Part shown: one piece after another, positions 47,136-57,434 of the stretch
Layout of the letters: the number at the start of each line of letters is the position of its first letter
Position numbering within the stretch: position 1 is the stretch's first letter
Origin: Hyphomicrobiales bacterium
Lineage (GTDB): Bacteria > Pseudomonadota > Alphaproteobacteria > Rhizobiales > Xanthobacteraceae
NCBI GenBank assembly: GCA_016185205.1
Contig: JACPOA010000035.1
Coordinates: 1-64,000 of the forward strand
Reading direction: 5' to 3'
Length of the DNA: 64,000 nt
Notes under the pieces: generated by a model
Databases searched by the model: none
The model's input: only the letters and a program-made list of their open reading frames with translations
Told to the model about the DNA's origin: nothing
Translations under genes and position numbers: made by a program

Positions 47136-47888
47136 TTAGCGTCCGCCCTCGGCGTGCGGCTCGCTTGGCTTGGTCGCTTCGATCACAAGATCGGCCAGCA
47201 ATCGACCTATGCAATCATGAACACGCTCTGCCATGTCAAGTTTTTTCGTAGCAGAGTAAAAATCGAACGTCCCGAGATCGGCCCACAGTTTCATGACGCT
47301 GAACCGGTCGAACAATGGAACTTCTTGCTGCACTGCAACCCAACGCATGTTTTCTGCGTAGGTACCAAGCGCAATCATCGATTCCGTGCGCGGACTGTAC
47401 TGCGGATTAATGAAAACGACGTCGGCGCTGGCGGCACGCGAAATATTAATACCCCGGTCGAGGGCCTGGCTGAATTGATCAGGATCAATTGCCTGAATGG
47501 CGTCGGCGGTTCCGGTCTGCCAGACGACCAGGTTGGGCTTTACGGCCGCCAGCGCCGCCGGCAAAGCCTTTACCATCTCGGCGGCGGTGCGTTTCGGCTT
47601 CACGTCGGTTGCGACTTTGACCTCGACACCCGGCAGTCCTTCGGCCAGCGCGCGCTGCAGCCGCGCCGGATAGGCCTCATGGCCGACGGTTGCGCCGGGC
47701 AACAGCGAGGAGCCGGCGCCCAGCACCAGAACGTTGAGTTTCTTGGCGGCAATCCCGACCGCAACATGCGGCAGCGGAAAAATGCTCTCAATCTGATGCG
47801 CGGCGACGCGGCATTCGGCTGGATGCTCGGCCACGGCCGGCCCCGCCAATACCAGCATTGCCAGCAGGAATGCTAAACGCCCCATCAT
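47136..47888 (-). CDS. Exported SGNH/GDSL hydrolase-like protein (second of pair)
   Basis: 250 residues with a signal peptide (cut near AVA, about residue 20) and an SGNH-like domain: LVLGAGSSLLPGA in place of block I, and WQTGTADAIQ in place of the usual GTND/GTNS block. The block III Asn is thus changed to Ala and no clear C-terminal DxxH is visible, so catalysis is doubtful. Sequence and position indicate a diverged paralogue of 46311-47084. It overlaps the opgC stop by 4 bp. Confidence 0.78.
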   Translation of the reverse strand: MMGRLAFLLAMLVLAGPAVAEHPAECRVAAHQIESIFPLPHVAVGIAAKKLNVLVLGAGSSLLPGATVGHEAYPARLQRALAEGLPGVEVKVATDVKPKRTAAEMVKALPAALAAVKPNLVVWQTGTADAIQAIDPDQFSQALDRGINISRAASADVVFINPQYSPRTESMIALGTYAENMRWVAVQQEVPLFDRFSVMKLWADLGTFDFYSATKKLDMAERVHDCIGRLLADLVIEATKPSEPHAEGGR

Positions 47889-49045
47889 GCGTCCCCTCCC
47901 GCATAGCCCGGCTTGCTCGAGGGCGGCCGCGGTCCCGGTCCTTGTCGCTCGATCACTCTATACCATGAAATCAGCGCGGCCGCGGCTACCATGATGGCTA
48001 TGCCTAACGCGCTGACGATCACCTGCGTGTACACCCGATTGGATACTTCGGTGAACACGAAGTGGCCGGCAAAGGACAGGAACACGCCGAGACAGAAAAC
48101 TCCCAGCGAATGCTGCCCACACACGATCGCCGGCCAGAACACGCGCGATTTCAGCGCCGGCCAATCGCGCGGCACGAACCACACCGTGATCACGGCCAGC
48201 GACAGGAAATGCAGGATACGCAGCACGTCGAGATTGGTCTTGTCGATCGGATAGATCGCGTCGCCGACAAGTTTCGGCACATAGGCGCCGAGGCGCGGAA
48301 TGTACCAGGTCATCGCGATCGAAAACGCGAACAGCAGATAGACCGCCGCCAGACCGACCACCACCGGCGAGTTCAACCAGCGCCCCAGTCTTTGCGCGCC
48401 GCCGAGCGCGCACCAGGCGCCGAACACGAACAGCAATTGCCAAGCGAAGGGATTGAACACCCAGGTGCCGCTCGGATAGGCCGGGAAATTCCATTCGAAG
48501 ATCCACATGCAGCTATAGAGCGCGGCCGAAACCAGCAGCGCGAGCGAGGGCGAGCGCAGCAACAGCCACAACACCGGAGCAAACCAGAGCAGCAGCATGA
48601 TGTAGAGCGGCAGCACGTCCATGTTCACCGGCTTGAACTTCAAGAGCAGCGCCTGAAGAATGGTGACGTCCGGATTCTTCATGAAGTCGAGCACGCCCAT
48701 CTCTTCGGTATAGAGCGGGTTTTCGAAGCTGTGCGCGACATAGGCGATCTCGGCGAGATAGATCGCGAACAGGAACACATGCGCCACATAGATCTGCCAG
48801 GCGCGCTTGAGCACGCGCGCGGTGGCGACGACGAAGCCGTTCGACTGCATGGCGCGGCCGTAGACGAAGGCGGCGGTGTAGCCGGAGATGAAGACGAAAA
48901 TCTCGGTGGCGTCGCTGAAGCCGTAATTACGGATGGTGATCCAGCTCACCGCATTGGACGGTATATGGTCGAGGAAGATCAGCCAGAGCGCGAGGCCGCG
49001 GAACAGGTCAAGCCGCAGATCGCGTTCGGTAGATACTTTGATCAT
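47885..49045 (-). CDS. OpgC-domain membrane acyltransferase
   Basis: 386 residues with about ten membrane helices, of the OpgC family that succinylates or otherwise acylates osmoregulated periplasmic glucans. The N-terminal motif RDLRLDLFRGLALWLIFLDH, with its conserved Arg-Asp and His, is typical of acyltransferase-3-like enzymes. ATG 49045 was chosen over an upstream frame extension to 49099. It is first gene of a three-gene unit with two exported SGNH proteins, which suggests joint glycan acyl modification. Confidence 0.9.
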   Translation of the reverse strand: MIKVSTERDLRLDLFRGLALWLIFLDHIPSNAVSWITIRNYGFSDATEIFVFISGYTAAFVYGRAMQSNGFVVATARVLKRAWQIYVAHVFLFAIYLAEIAYVAHSFENPLYTEEMGVLDFMKNPDVTILQALLLKFKPVNMDVLPLYIMLLLWFAPVLWLLLRSPSLALLVSAALYSCMWIFEWNFPAYPSGTWVFNPFAWQLLFVFGAWCALGGAQRLGRWLNSPVVVGLAAVYLLFAFSIAMTWYIPRLGAYVPKLVGDAIYPIDKTNLDVLRILHFLSLAVITVWFVPRDWPALKSRVFWPAIVCGQHSLGVFCLGVFLSFAGHFVFTEVSNRVYTQVIVSALGIAIMVAAAALISWYRVIERQGPGPRPPSSKPGYAGGDA

Positions 49046-49141
49046 AAACGGCTTTTCTTTCGCAGGGTCTTTCGGCCATAATCCGCAGACAGGACGCAAA
49101 TAGCTAGCCTAGGCCTCGTAGAATTATATGGCATTTATTAG

Positions 49142-49534
49142 ATGTACCGGGCCGTAACCCGCAAGATCGAGGTCACGGTGACGCCGCGCTTTGTTTCGGA
49201 GCGGTCGTCGCCGAGCAACGGCTATTATTTCTGGGCCTACACCATCGACATCGCCAATCTGGGAAGCGAGACGGTGCAGCTCAAGACCCGCCATTGGCGC
49301 ATCACCGACGCGCTCGGGCGGCTGCAGGAGGTCAAGGGGCCGGGCGTGGTCGGCGAGGAGCCGACGCTCAAGCCCGGCGAGTCATTCGAATATACCAGCG
49401 GGGTTCCGCTGCCGACGCCGTCCGGCTTCATGGTCGGCAGCTATGGCATGGTGACGGCGGCGGGCGAGCATTTCGATATCGAGATCCCGGCCTTCTCGCT
49501 CGATTCCTCGTTTGCCGCGCGCACGATTAATTAG
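49142..49534 (+). CDS. apaG: ApaG protein
   Basis: A 130-residue FN3-like (ApaG/DUF525) protein: VTVTPRFVSER, the glycine-rich EVKGPGVVGEEPTLKPGESFEYTSG core (split here for length as KGPGVVGEEPTLKPG) and a C-terminal FDIEIPAFSLD. Associated with divalent cation efflux and Ap4A phenotypes in enterobacteria; the molecular role is unclear. The stop overlaps the convergent YkuD gene by 4 bp. Confidence 0.94.
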   Translation: MYRAVTRKIEVTVTPRFVSERSSPSNGYYFWAYTIDIANLGSETVQLKTRHWRITDALGRLQEVKGPGVVGEEPTLKPGESFEYTSGVPLPTPSGFMVGSYGMVTAAGEHFDIEIPAFSLDSSFAARTIN

Positions 49535-50235
49535 GGCAAACATCCCTTGAAACGATCGAGCGCCTGGCGCGGCAGGATGGCGATCACCGCGCCGTCCTGC
49601 ACATGATCCTGCACGGCTTCGAGCTGCGGCTCCGGCAGCGCGACGCAGCCATTGGTGCCGGTTCTCCCAGGCAATTGCAGGTGGATGAAAATGCAGGAGC
49701 CGGCCCGCACCTTGCGGTTGCTGGGATAGTCGACCAGCAGGCCGCGGGCGTATTCCGGCGCGCGCCACATTTTCTCGCCATGCACCTTTGCGCCGATCTC
49801 GCTGCGCGTGGTGATGGTGTTGTAGGCGGGCGAGGACGGGTCATCGACGCAGGTCATGCCGTCGGTGATGCGCAGGTAGCCCGGACGATCCGACACGGCA
49901 AAACCGAAGCTGCGGCCGGTCTTATAGAAGCCCGCCGGCGCGCGCTTGTCGCCTTCCACCTTCACCGGCTCGCCCTTGCGCGCAAGGCTGCGAAACGCAT
50001 GCGCCCAGGCCAAACCCTTGTGGCCGATCAGGCCCGTCGCCGGGCCGCCGCTTAACTGCCACGGGGCATTCGGCGCGGCGCGCTCGAAACGCTGCACGGT
50101 CGCGGTGGTGCTGGTGAACTTATCGGCGGTCACCAGCACCAGCCGGCGCGCCGAGGCGAGCGGCTCCGGACAGCTCTGCGCCAGTGCCGCCTGCGGCGCG
50201 ATCAGCACGATGACTGCCAGGAGTGCTGCCCGCAT
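49531..50235 (-). CDS. L,D-transpeptidase family (YkuD) protein
   Basis: 234 residues with a signal peptide (to about ALA, residue 19) and a YkuD domain whose catalytic motif is IHLQLPGRTGTNGCVAL (His near 195 and Cys near 205). Such enzymes cross-link peptidoglycan peptides or attach proteins to it. The gene starts 2 bp after the hslO stop on the same strand, so it is likely at the 3' end of argD-argF-hslO transcription. Confidence 0.88.
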   Translation of the reverse strand: MRAALLAVIVLIAPQAALAQSCPEPLASARRLVLVTADKFTSTTATVQRFERAAPNAPWQLSGGPATGLIGHKGLAWAHAFRSLARKGEPVKVEGDKRAPAGFYKTGRSFGFAVSDRPGYLRITDGMTCVDDPSSPAYNTITTRSEIGAKVHGEKMWRAPEYARGLLVDYPSNRKVRAGSCIFIHLQLPGRTGTNGCVALPEPQLEAVQDHVQDGAVIAILPRQALDRFKGCLP

Positions 50236-50237
50236 CG

Positions 50238-51251
50238 TCAGCCTTCAGTTTGTGTAGCGTCGACCTCGCCCGGCGCGAACACGTAAGTCGCGCTGCAGAA
50301 TTCGCAGGTCACCGAAATTTTGCCGTCCTCGACCATGTGATCGCGGTCATCCTGCGAAAAGCTCTTGAGCATGGCCTCGACGCTATCGCGCGAGCACGAG
50401 CATTCCGCGCGCATATCGGTAGTGCGGAACACGCGCACGCCCGGCTCGTGGAACAGCCGATAGACCAGCCGCTCGCTGGACACATCCGGATCGATCAGCT
50501 CGACATCCTCGACGGTCTCAAGCAAGGCGCGGCCCTGCACCCAGGCGTCGTCCTCAGCAACCGTATGCGGTTCGACGCCTTCCGGCGCATCGCCGGGATG
50601 AAGATCGGCGAGACGCGCGCGCTCCGGCGATTTCGGCAGGAATTGCAGCATGATCCCGCCGGCGCGCCAGCGATGGCGGGGGCCGCCATTTTCCACGCGC
50701 AGTTCCTCGGCCACCGCCAGACGCACCCGGGTGGGGATCTGCTCGGAGCGCAGGAAATATTCATGCGCCGCGTCTTCCAGCGTGCCGCCATCGAGCGCGA
50801 CCAGGCCCTGGTAGCGGCTGGTGTCGGCGCCTTGGTCGATGGTCATGGCGAGATGGCCCTTGCCGAGCAGCGCGCCGGCATCGGTCTTGCCGGCCGCGAT
50901 CGCCGCCGCGACGCCATCTTTGCCGAAGCGGGCGCAGGCGCGCACTTTGCCGGGCGTGGTGAAGTCCACCACCAGCAGGCCCACCGGACCATCGGTCTGC
51001 GTCTGCAAGATGAAGCGGCCCTCGATCTTGAGGGCCGAGCCGAGCATGACGGCGAGCACCACCGCCTCGCCCAGAAGCTTGGCGACCGGCTGCGGATAAT
51101 TGTGCCGCTCGAGGATCTCGTCGACCACGGGGCCGAGCCGCACCACGCGGCCGCGCAGATCGAGCGTGGCCACTTCGAACGGCATGACGGTGTCGTCGGC
51201 AGTGGTGGCCGCCGGCGCGCGCGAAGGAATGGCGGTTTCGGGATTGCTCAT
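50238..51251 (-). CDS. hslO: Hsp33 redox-regulated chaperone
   Basis: 337 residues, slightly long for Hsp33. The C-terminal zinc/redox centre is present: CSCSRDSVEAML (CxC) and CEFCSATYVF (CxxC). Oxidation of these cysteines releases zinc and activates holdase function. It lies 31 bp after argF on the same strand. Confidence 0.94.
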   Translation of the reverse strand: MSNPETAIPSRAPAATTADDTVMPFEVATLDLRGRVVRLGPVVDEILERHNYPQPVAKLLGEAVVLAVMLGSALKIEGRFILQTQTDGPVGLLVVDFTTPGKVRACARFGKDGVAAAIAAGKTDAGALLGKGHLAMTIDQGADTSRYQGLVALDGGTLEDAAHEYFLRSEQIPTRVRLAVAEELRVENGGPRHRWRAGGIMLQFLPKSPERARLADLHPGDAPEGVEPHTVAEDDAWVQGRALLETVEDVELIDPDVSSERLVYRLFHEPGVRVFRTTDMRAECSCSRDSVEAMLKSFSQDDRDHMVEDGKISVTCEFCSATYVFAPGEVDATQTEG

Positions 51252-51282
51252 CGCTGTTATGTAGCGCTGCTCGCGCGGATTG

Positions 51283-52208
51283 CTACCGCGCCGCGGCGTG
51301 CAGGCACCAGGCGAGCAGGCCTTTCTGGGCGTGCAGCCGGTTCTCCGCCTCGTCGAACACCACCGACTGCGGCCCGTCCATGATCTCGTCGGTAACCTCC
51401 TGCCCGCGATGCGCCGGCAGGCAGTGCATGAACAGCGCGTCGGCTTTGGCCTTTGCCATCAGCCGGGCATTGACCTGATAGCGCTTGAGCACGTTGTGGC
51501 GCGTCTTGGCGTCGCGGTCGCCCATCGACACCCAGGTATCGGTGACCACGCAGTCGGCGTCCTTGACCGCGGCCTCCGGGTCCTCGCCGATCTTGATGGC
51601 GGCGCCCGACGACTTCACCCAGTCCATCAGCCATTTCTTGGGGCGCAGCTCGGCCGGCGTCGCCACCCGCAGTTGGAACTCGAAGCGCTCGGCCGCGTGC
51701 ATCCAGGACGCCAGCACGTTGTTGGCGTCGCCGGTCCAGGCCACCGTGCGGCCGCGGATCGAGCCCTTCCTCTCCTCGAAGGTCATGACGTCGGCCAGCA
51801 CCTGGCAGGGATGCGAGCGGCGCGTGAGCCCGTTGATCACCGGTATCGTGGCATGGTGCGCGAGCTCGGCCACCGCTTCGTGGTCGAGGATGCGGATCAT
51901 GATGGCGTCGACATAGCGCGACAGCACGCGCGCGGTGTCGGCCAGCGTCTCGCCGCGGCCGAGCTGCATTTCCTGCGCGGTCAGCAGCATCGCATCGCCG
52001 CCGAGCTGGCGCATGGCGACATCGAACGACACCCGCGTGCGGGTCGAGGGCTTGTCGAAGATCATCGCCAGCGTCTTGCCGGCGAGCGGCGCCGCCAACA
52101 CGCCGCGCGCGCGCGCGGCCTTCATGGCGCGGCTGTTGTCGATCATCCCGGCCAGCACAGGCTTCGGGATATCGATCAGATCGAGGAAATGCCGCACACC
52201 GTTGCCGG

Positions 52209-52212
<4 letters not shown>
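51283..52212 (-). CDS. argF: Ornithine carbamoyltransferase
   Basis: A 309-residue cytoplasmic enzyme forming citrulline from ornithine and carbamoyl phosphate. Carbamoyl-phosphate site STRTRVSFD (about 55-63), HPCQVLADV, and ornithine-site [11 protein letters not shown] are intact. The start overlaps the argD stop by 4 bp, so the two are translationally coupled. Confidence 0.96.
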
Positions 52213-53426
<1,214 letters not shown>

Positions 53427-53464
53427 GACCTTCTTCGTCCATCGATCACATTCGGAAATAAAAT

Positions 53465-53492
53465 GTGCCGCCTCGCCGGGCGGCACTTTTTT
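53465..53492 (+). terminator. Hairpin in the argD upstream region
   Basis: GTGCCGCC (53465-53472) and GGGCGGCAC (53478-53486) flank a short loop, followed on the plus strand by TTTTTT. On that strand no gene ends here, so it may act on antisense transcription; on the argD strand it would form a 5'-leader hairpin. Role uncertain. Confidence 0.4.
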
Positions 53493-53545
53493 CATTCTAG
53501 TGCCGGGCCTTGCCCTGTCAACGCGGTGGCCTGCAACCGTCCGCC

Positions 53546-53755
53546 GACTCAATTATGCCGCAAGCACAGATTCTAAGGGAAAACTGTTGGTATTTGGGCT
53601 TGGGGCCTTGCAAATGCTTGCACGCGAGTCACCCCATATTGTAGCGTTTCGGTCGGCTGGTACGACATCTCGTGCTACCGAGCGATTTCTAGTTCATTCC
53701 TGAAGCATACAAGTTGGGTGCCCTGAAAACGGCGCCGGGCGACGGGATTGGATTC
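53546..53755 (+). promoter_or_regulatory. Cluster of four GANTC (CcrM) sites upstream of gcrA
   Basis: GACTC (53546-53550), GATTC (53569-53573), GAGTC (53626-53630) and GATTC (53751-53755) lie within the 240 bp before gcrA. About one would be expected by chance. CcrM methylation at such sites modulates GcrA-controlled promoters in Caulobacter; the same here is inferred. Confidence 0.5.
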
Positions 53756-53788
53756 AACCAAGGCCTTGAAAGCCTAGGAGAAAACCAA

Positions 53789-54277
53789 ATGAGCTGGACG
53801 GATGAAAGGGTGGCGCTGCTGACGAAATTGTGGGCGGACGGCCTGTCCGCCAGCCAGATCGCCGCCGAGCTTGGTGGGATCACCCGCAATGCCGTCATCG
53901 GTAAGGTGCACCGCCTCGGCCTCTCCGGCCGCGCCAAGAGCCCGTCCTCGACCAGTCCGCGGCCGCGCAAGACGCGTTCCTCCGGACATATGCTGCGGGT
54001 GTCGCGGCCGGCGATGCGGGGCAATACCGCGCTGGCCTACGACTATCAGGAGGAGCCCGAGCCGGAGCTGATCGAAATTCCGCTCGAACAGCGCAAGACC
54101 CTGCTGCAACTCACCGAAAAGACCTGCCACTGGCCGGTCGGCGACCCGGGCAGCGGGGACTTTTTCTTCTGCGGGGGCGAAGCCAGCGATTCCCCTTATT
54201 GCACCTTTCACTCCCGCGTCGCCTACCAGCCGCCCAGCGACCGCCGGCGCGACAAGCGGCCGTTCAGAAACTCGTAA
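53789..54277 (+). CDS. gcrA: Cell cycle regulator GcrA
   Basis: A 162-residue alphaproteobacterial regulator that binds sigma-70 holoenzyme and CcrM-methylated GANTC promoters. The N-terminal helical DNA-binding domain (SWTDERVALLTKLWADGL; ITRNAVIGKVHRLGLSGR, residues 2-47) and the C-terminal cysteine-bearing sigma-interaction region (KTCHWPVGDP, FFFCGG, YCTFHSRVAYQP) are clear. ATG 53789 has AGGAG eight bases upstream; an upstream in-frame extension lacks this. A palindrome at 54289-54314 follows. Confidence 0.95.
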   Translation: MSWTDERVALLTKLWADGLSASQIAAELGGITRNAVIGKVHRLGLSGRAKSPSSTSPRPRKTRSSGHMLRVSRPAMRGNTALAYDYQEEPEPELIEIPLEQRKTLLQLTEKTCHWPVGDPGSGDFFFCGGEASDSPYCTFHSRVAYQPPSDRRRDKRPFRNS

Positions 54278-54288
54278 CCCTTTGCTTA

Positions 54289-54314
54289 TCCCTCCCCCGC
54301 TTGCGGGGGAGGGA
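54289..54314. terminator. Palindrome between gcrA and phoB
   Basis: TCCCTCCCCCGC (54289-54300), TT, then GCGGGGGAGGGA (54303-54314), a perfect 12-bp stem between convergent genes. Only a weak A/G-rich tail follows, so termination is likely but not certain. It is related to the palindromes at 10983-11047. Confidence 0.65.
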
Positions 54315-54325
54315 AAAGGAAGCGC

Positions 54326-55027
54326 TCAATTCCCCCGCCCAAACCGGTCGTCGAGCGAATAGCCGGCGCCGCGCACGGTGCGGATCGGATCGACCATGTG
54401 TCCGCGATTGATCGCCTTGCGCAGGCGGCCGACATGCACGTCGACGGTGCGCTCGTCGATATAGATGTCGCTGCCCCAGACCCCGTCGAGCAGTTGCTGG
54501 CGCGAGAACACGCGGCCCGGCCGCTCCATCAGGAATTCCAGCAGGCGATATTCGGTCGGCCCCAGCTCGACGGCGAGACCGGCGCGCGAGACCCGCTTCT
54601 TGTCGCGGTCGAGTTCGATGTCGCCGATCGAGAGCACGCTGGCAACCCGCTCGGGATTGGCGCGGCGCAGCAGCGCGCGCACGCGCGCCAGCAGTTCCGG
54701 CACCGAGAACGGCTTGACGATATAGTCGTCGGCGCCGGTCGCCAGGCCGCGCACCTTCTCGCTCTCCTCGCCGCGCGCGGTCAGCATGATGATCGGCAGC
54801 TGGCGCGTTTCCGGGCGCGCGCGCAGCCGGCGGCAGAGCTCGATGCCGGACAGGCCGGGCAGCATCCAGTCCAGCACCACCAGATCGGGCGTGCTCTCCT
54901 TCAGCCGCGTGTCGGCCTCGTCGCCGCGAGCGGCGGATTCGACCTCGTAGCCTTCCGCCTCGAGATTATAGCGGAGCAGCATGGTGAGCGGCTCCTCGTC
55001 CTCGACGATCAGAATGCGCGCGCTCAT
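54326..55027 (-). CDS. phoB: Phosphate regulon response regulator PhoB
   Basis: 233 residues: a receiver domain (phospho-Asp in LVVLDWMLPG near 53, Lys in IVKPFSVPELLAR) and a winged-helix DNA-binding domain (GPTEYRLLEFLMERPGRVFS; RTVDVHVGRLRKAI). Phosphorylated by PhoR, it activates PHO-box genes, including pstS here. It is the last gene of the cluster, seven bases after phoU. Confidence 0.96.
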   Translation of the reverse strand: MSARILIVEDEEPLTMLLRYNLEAEGYEVESAARGDEADTRLKESTPDLVVLDWMLPGLSGIELCRRLRARPETRQLPIIMLTARGEESEKVRGLATGADDYIVKPFSVPELLARVRALLRRANPERVASVLSIGDIELDRDKKRVSRAGLAVELGPTEYRLLEFLMERPGRVFSRQQLLDGVWGSDIYIDERTVDVHVGRLRKAINRGHMVDPIRTVRGAGYSLDDRFGRGN

Positions 55028-55034
55028 TGGTGCG

Positions 55035-55751
55035 CTACCTCTCTCCGGCGCGCAGCGCGGCGAAGGCGGTGGTGTCGCCCTTCGGCCGCTGATCGGCGAT
55101 CGGCCGGCCCTCGATCACGTAATGCACCGTCTCGGCGATGTTGGTGGCATGATCGCCCATGCGCTCGATGTTCTTGGCGCAGAACATCAGATGGATGCAG
55201 AAGGTGATGTTGCGCGGGTCTTCCATCATATAAGTAAGCAATTCTCGAAAAACGGAAGTGCACATCGCGTCGATCTCCTCGTCGCCGCGCCACACCGCCA
55301 TGGCCTTGCTATCGTCGCGGCGGGCATAGGCATCGAGCACCGCCTTCATCTGGCCGAGCACCAGGTCGGCCATATGCTCGACGCCGCGGATCAGCTTGGG
55401 CGGCGGGAACTCGCTGTTGAGCGCGATTACGCGCTTAGCGATGTTCTTGGCCAGATCGCCGATGCGCTCGAGATCGTTGGAGATCCGCAGCGCGCCGACG
55501 ATATCGCGCAGATCGACCGCCATCGGCTGGCGGCGGGCGATGGTGAGCACCGCCTTCTCCTCGATTTCGCGCTGCAATGTGTCGATATGGACATCGGCTT
55601 GGGTGACGCGTTGCGCCAGCGCGCTGTCGCGCTTGGCCAGCGCGCTGACCGCATCGGCGATCTGCTTCTCGGCCAAGCCGCCCATTTCGGCGACCATGCG
55701 CGCCAGCTCCTGCAGATCGCTGTCGAATGCCTTGGCGGTGTGCTCGGTCAT
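55035..55751 (-). CDS. phoU: Phosphate transport system accessory protein PhoU
   Basis: 238 residues made of two PhoU three-helix bundles (RISNDLERIGDLAKNIAKR near 80-98; KNIERMGDHATNIAETV near 190-206), each with the E/D-x3-D metal-binding pattern. It couples the Pst transporter to PhoR so that Pho genes stay off when phosphate is plentiful. ATG 55751; the longer open frame upstream overlaps pstB. Confidence 0.96.
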   Translation of the reverse strand: MTEHTAKAFDSDLQELARMVAEMGGLAEKQIADAVSALAKRDSALAQRVTQADVHIDTLQREIEEKAVLTIARRQPMAVDLRDIVGALRISNDLERIGDLAKNIAKRVIALNSEFPPPKLIRGVEHMADLVLGQMKAVLDAYARRDDSKAMAVWRGDEEIDAMCTSVFRELLTYMMEDPRNITFCIHLMFCAKNIERMGDHATNIAETVHYVIEGRPIADQRPKGDTTAFAALRAGER

Positions 55752-55762
55752 TTTCTCTGTCC

Positions 55763-56578
55763 TTACCCAAACCGGCCGGTGATGTAATCCTGCGTGCGGC
55801 GATCGCTTGGCCCTGTGAAGATCTTGGTGGTCTCGCCGAACTCGACCAGTTCGCCGAGATACATGAACGCCGTGAAGTCGGAGACGCGCGCGGCCTGCTG
55901 CATGTTGTGGGTGACGATGACCAAAGTGTAGTCGTCCTTGAGTTCGTCGATCAGTTCCTCGATCTTGGCGGTGGAGATCGGGTCGAGCGCCGAGCACGGC
56001 TCGTCGAGCAGGATCACCTCCGGCCGCACCGCCACCGTGCGCGCGATGCACAGGCGCTGCTGCTGGCCGCCCGAGAGCGACAGCCCGTTGGCGTTAAGCT
56101 TGTCCTTGACCTCGTCCCACAGCGCCGCGCGCTGCAGCGCATGCTGCACGCGGCCGTCAAGCTCCGACTTCGACAGCCGCTCGTACAGCCTTATGCCGAA
56201 GGCGATGTTCTCGTAGATCGTCATCGGAAACGGCGTCGGTTTCTGGAACACCATGCCGACCTTGGCACGCAGCAGATTGAGATCCTGTGCGGGTGAGAGA
56301 ATTTCCTCGTCGTCGAGCCGCACGTCGCCGCTGGCGCGCTGGTTGGGGTAGAGGTCGTACATGCGGTTCAAGACGCGCAGCAGCGTCGACTTGCCGCAGC
56401 CGGACGGACCGATGAAGGCGGTCACCTTGCGATGGTAGAGCGACACGCTGATGTCCTTCAGCGCGCGATTGTCGCCGTAATAGAAATTCAGATTTTGAAT
56501 CGTGATCTTCGGCGTCAGGCCTTCGACGCTGACGGTTGCGGGGGCGACAGTCGGGACCGTGAATGCGGTGACGCTCAT
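55763..56578 (-). CDS. pstB: Phosphate ABC transporter ATP-binding protein PstB
   Basis: 271 residues. Walker [17 protein letters not shown], signature [13 protein letters not shown], Walker [14 protein letters not shown], and the PstB-type [14 protein letters not shown] loop. It powers phosphate import through PstC/PstA. ATG 56578 overlaps the pstA stop by 4 bp. The first 25 or so residues form a Pro/Val/Thr-rich extension. Confidence 0.97.
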   Translation of the reverse strand: MSVTAFTVPTVAPATVSVEGLTPKITIQNLNFYYGDNRALKDISVSLYHRKVTAFIGPSGCGKSTLLRVLNRMYDLYPNQRASGDVRLDDEEILSPAQDLNLLRAKVGMVFQKPTPFPMTIYENIAFGIRLYERLSKSELDGRVQHALQRAALWDEVKDKLNANGLSLSGGQQQRLCIARTVAVRPEVILLDEPCSALDPISTAKIEELIDELKDDYTLVIVTHNMQQAARVSDFTAFMYLGELVEFGETTKIFTGPSDRRTQDYITGRFG

Positions 56579-57432
56579 GGCGATTTTCTCTTTGCCGCGA
56601 GAAGCCGGGCGATGATGCTCAGGGTCAGCACCGCCAGCGTGATGATCAGCGCACCGGTCCAGGCCAGGCTCTGCCAGTCCTTGTAGGGACTGAGCGCGAA
56701 CTGGAAGATGACCACCGGCAGGCTGGCGACCGGAGCATTCATGTCGAGGCTCCAGAACTGGTTGTTGAGCGCGGTGAACAGCAACGGCGCGGTTTCCCCG
56801 CTGATGCGCGCTATCGCCAGCAGCACGCCGGTGACCATGCCGGCGCGCGCGGCGCGATAGGCTATCTTGCTGATCATGAGCGCGCGCGGCAGGCCGATCG
56901 AGGCGGCGGCCTCGCGCAGCGTGTCGGGCACCAGCGTGAGCATGTCCTCGGTGGTGCGCACCACCACCGGCACCACGATCACGGCGAGCGACACGGCGCC
57001 GGCCCAGCCGGAGAAATGCCCCATGCGGGCGACCATGATCTCGTAGACGAACAGGCCGATCACGATCGACGGCGCGCTCAGCAGGATGTCGTTGATGAAA
57101 CGCACCACCGAGGTGAGTTTGTCGTAGCGGCCGTATTCCGCCATGTAGGTGCCGGCGAGAATCCCGAGCGGCGTGCCGAGCACCACCGCGATCGTGGTCA
57201 TGATCAGGCTGCCCATGATCGGATTGAGCAGGCCGCCGGCCGCGCCGGGCGGCGGCGTCATTTCGGTGAACACCGCGAGCGAGAGGCCGGCAAAGCCGTT
57301 CCACAGCAGCACGCCCAGGATCAGCACCAGCCAGGACAGGCCGAACGCGGTGGCCGCAAGCGCCAACCCCATGTTGATGGCGTTGCGGCGACGGCGCTTG
57401 GCGTAGAGCGGTGTGGCTGTTCGCGAGGCCAT
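56575..57432 (-). CDS. pstA: Phosphate ABC transporter permease PstA
   Basis: 285 residues with six membrane helices and the binding-protein-dependent permease EAA-like loop [22 protein letters not shown] (EAA and G around residues 200-220; only the core quoted: [12 protein letters not shown]). ATG 57432 has GGAG seven bases upstream and follows the pstC stop by two bases. Confidence 0.96.
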   Translation of the reverse strand: MASRTATPLYAKRRRRNAINMGLALAATAFGLSWLVLILGVLLWNGFAGLSLAVFTEMTPPPGAAGGLLNPIMGSLIMTTIAVVLGTPLGILAGTYMAEYGRYDKLTSVVRFINDILLSAPSIVIGLFVYEIMVARMGHFSGWAGAVSLAVIVVPVVVRTTEDMLTLVPDTLREAAASIGLPRALMISKIAYRAARAGMVTGVLLAIARISGETAPLLFTALNNQFWSLDMNAPVASLPVVIFQFALSPYKDWQSLAWTGALIITLAVLTLSIIARLLAAKRKSP

Positions 57433-57434
57433 CG

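Noticed and set aside
56579..57304. Possible pstA-pstB fusion read in another frame
   Set aside because: The upstream extension of the pstB frame is an out-of-frame reading of pstA, which has its own intact membrane helices and start.
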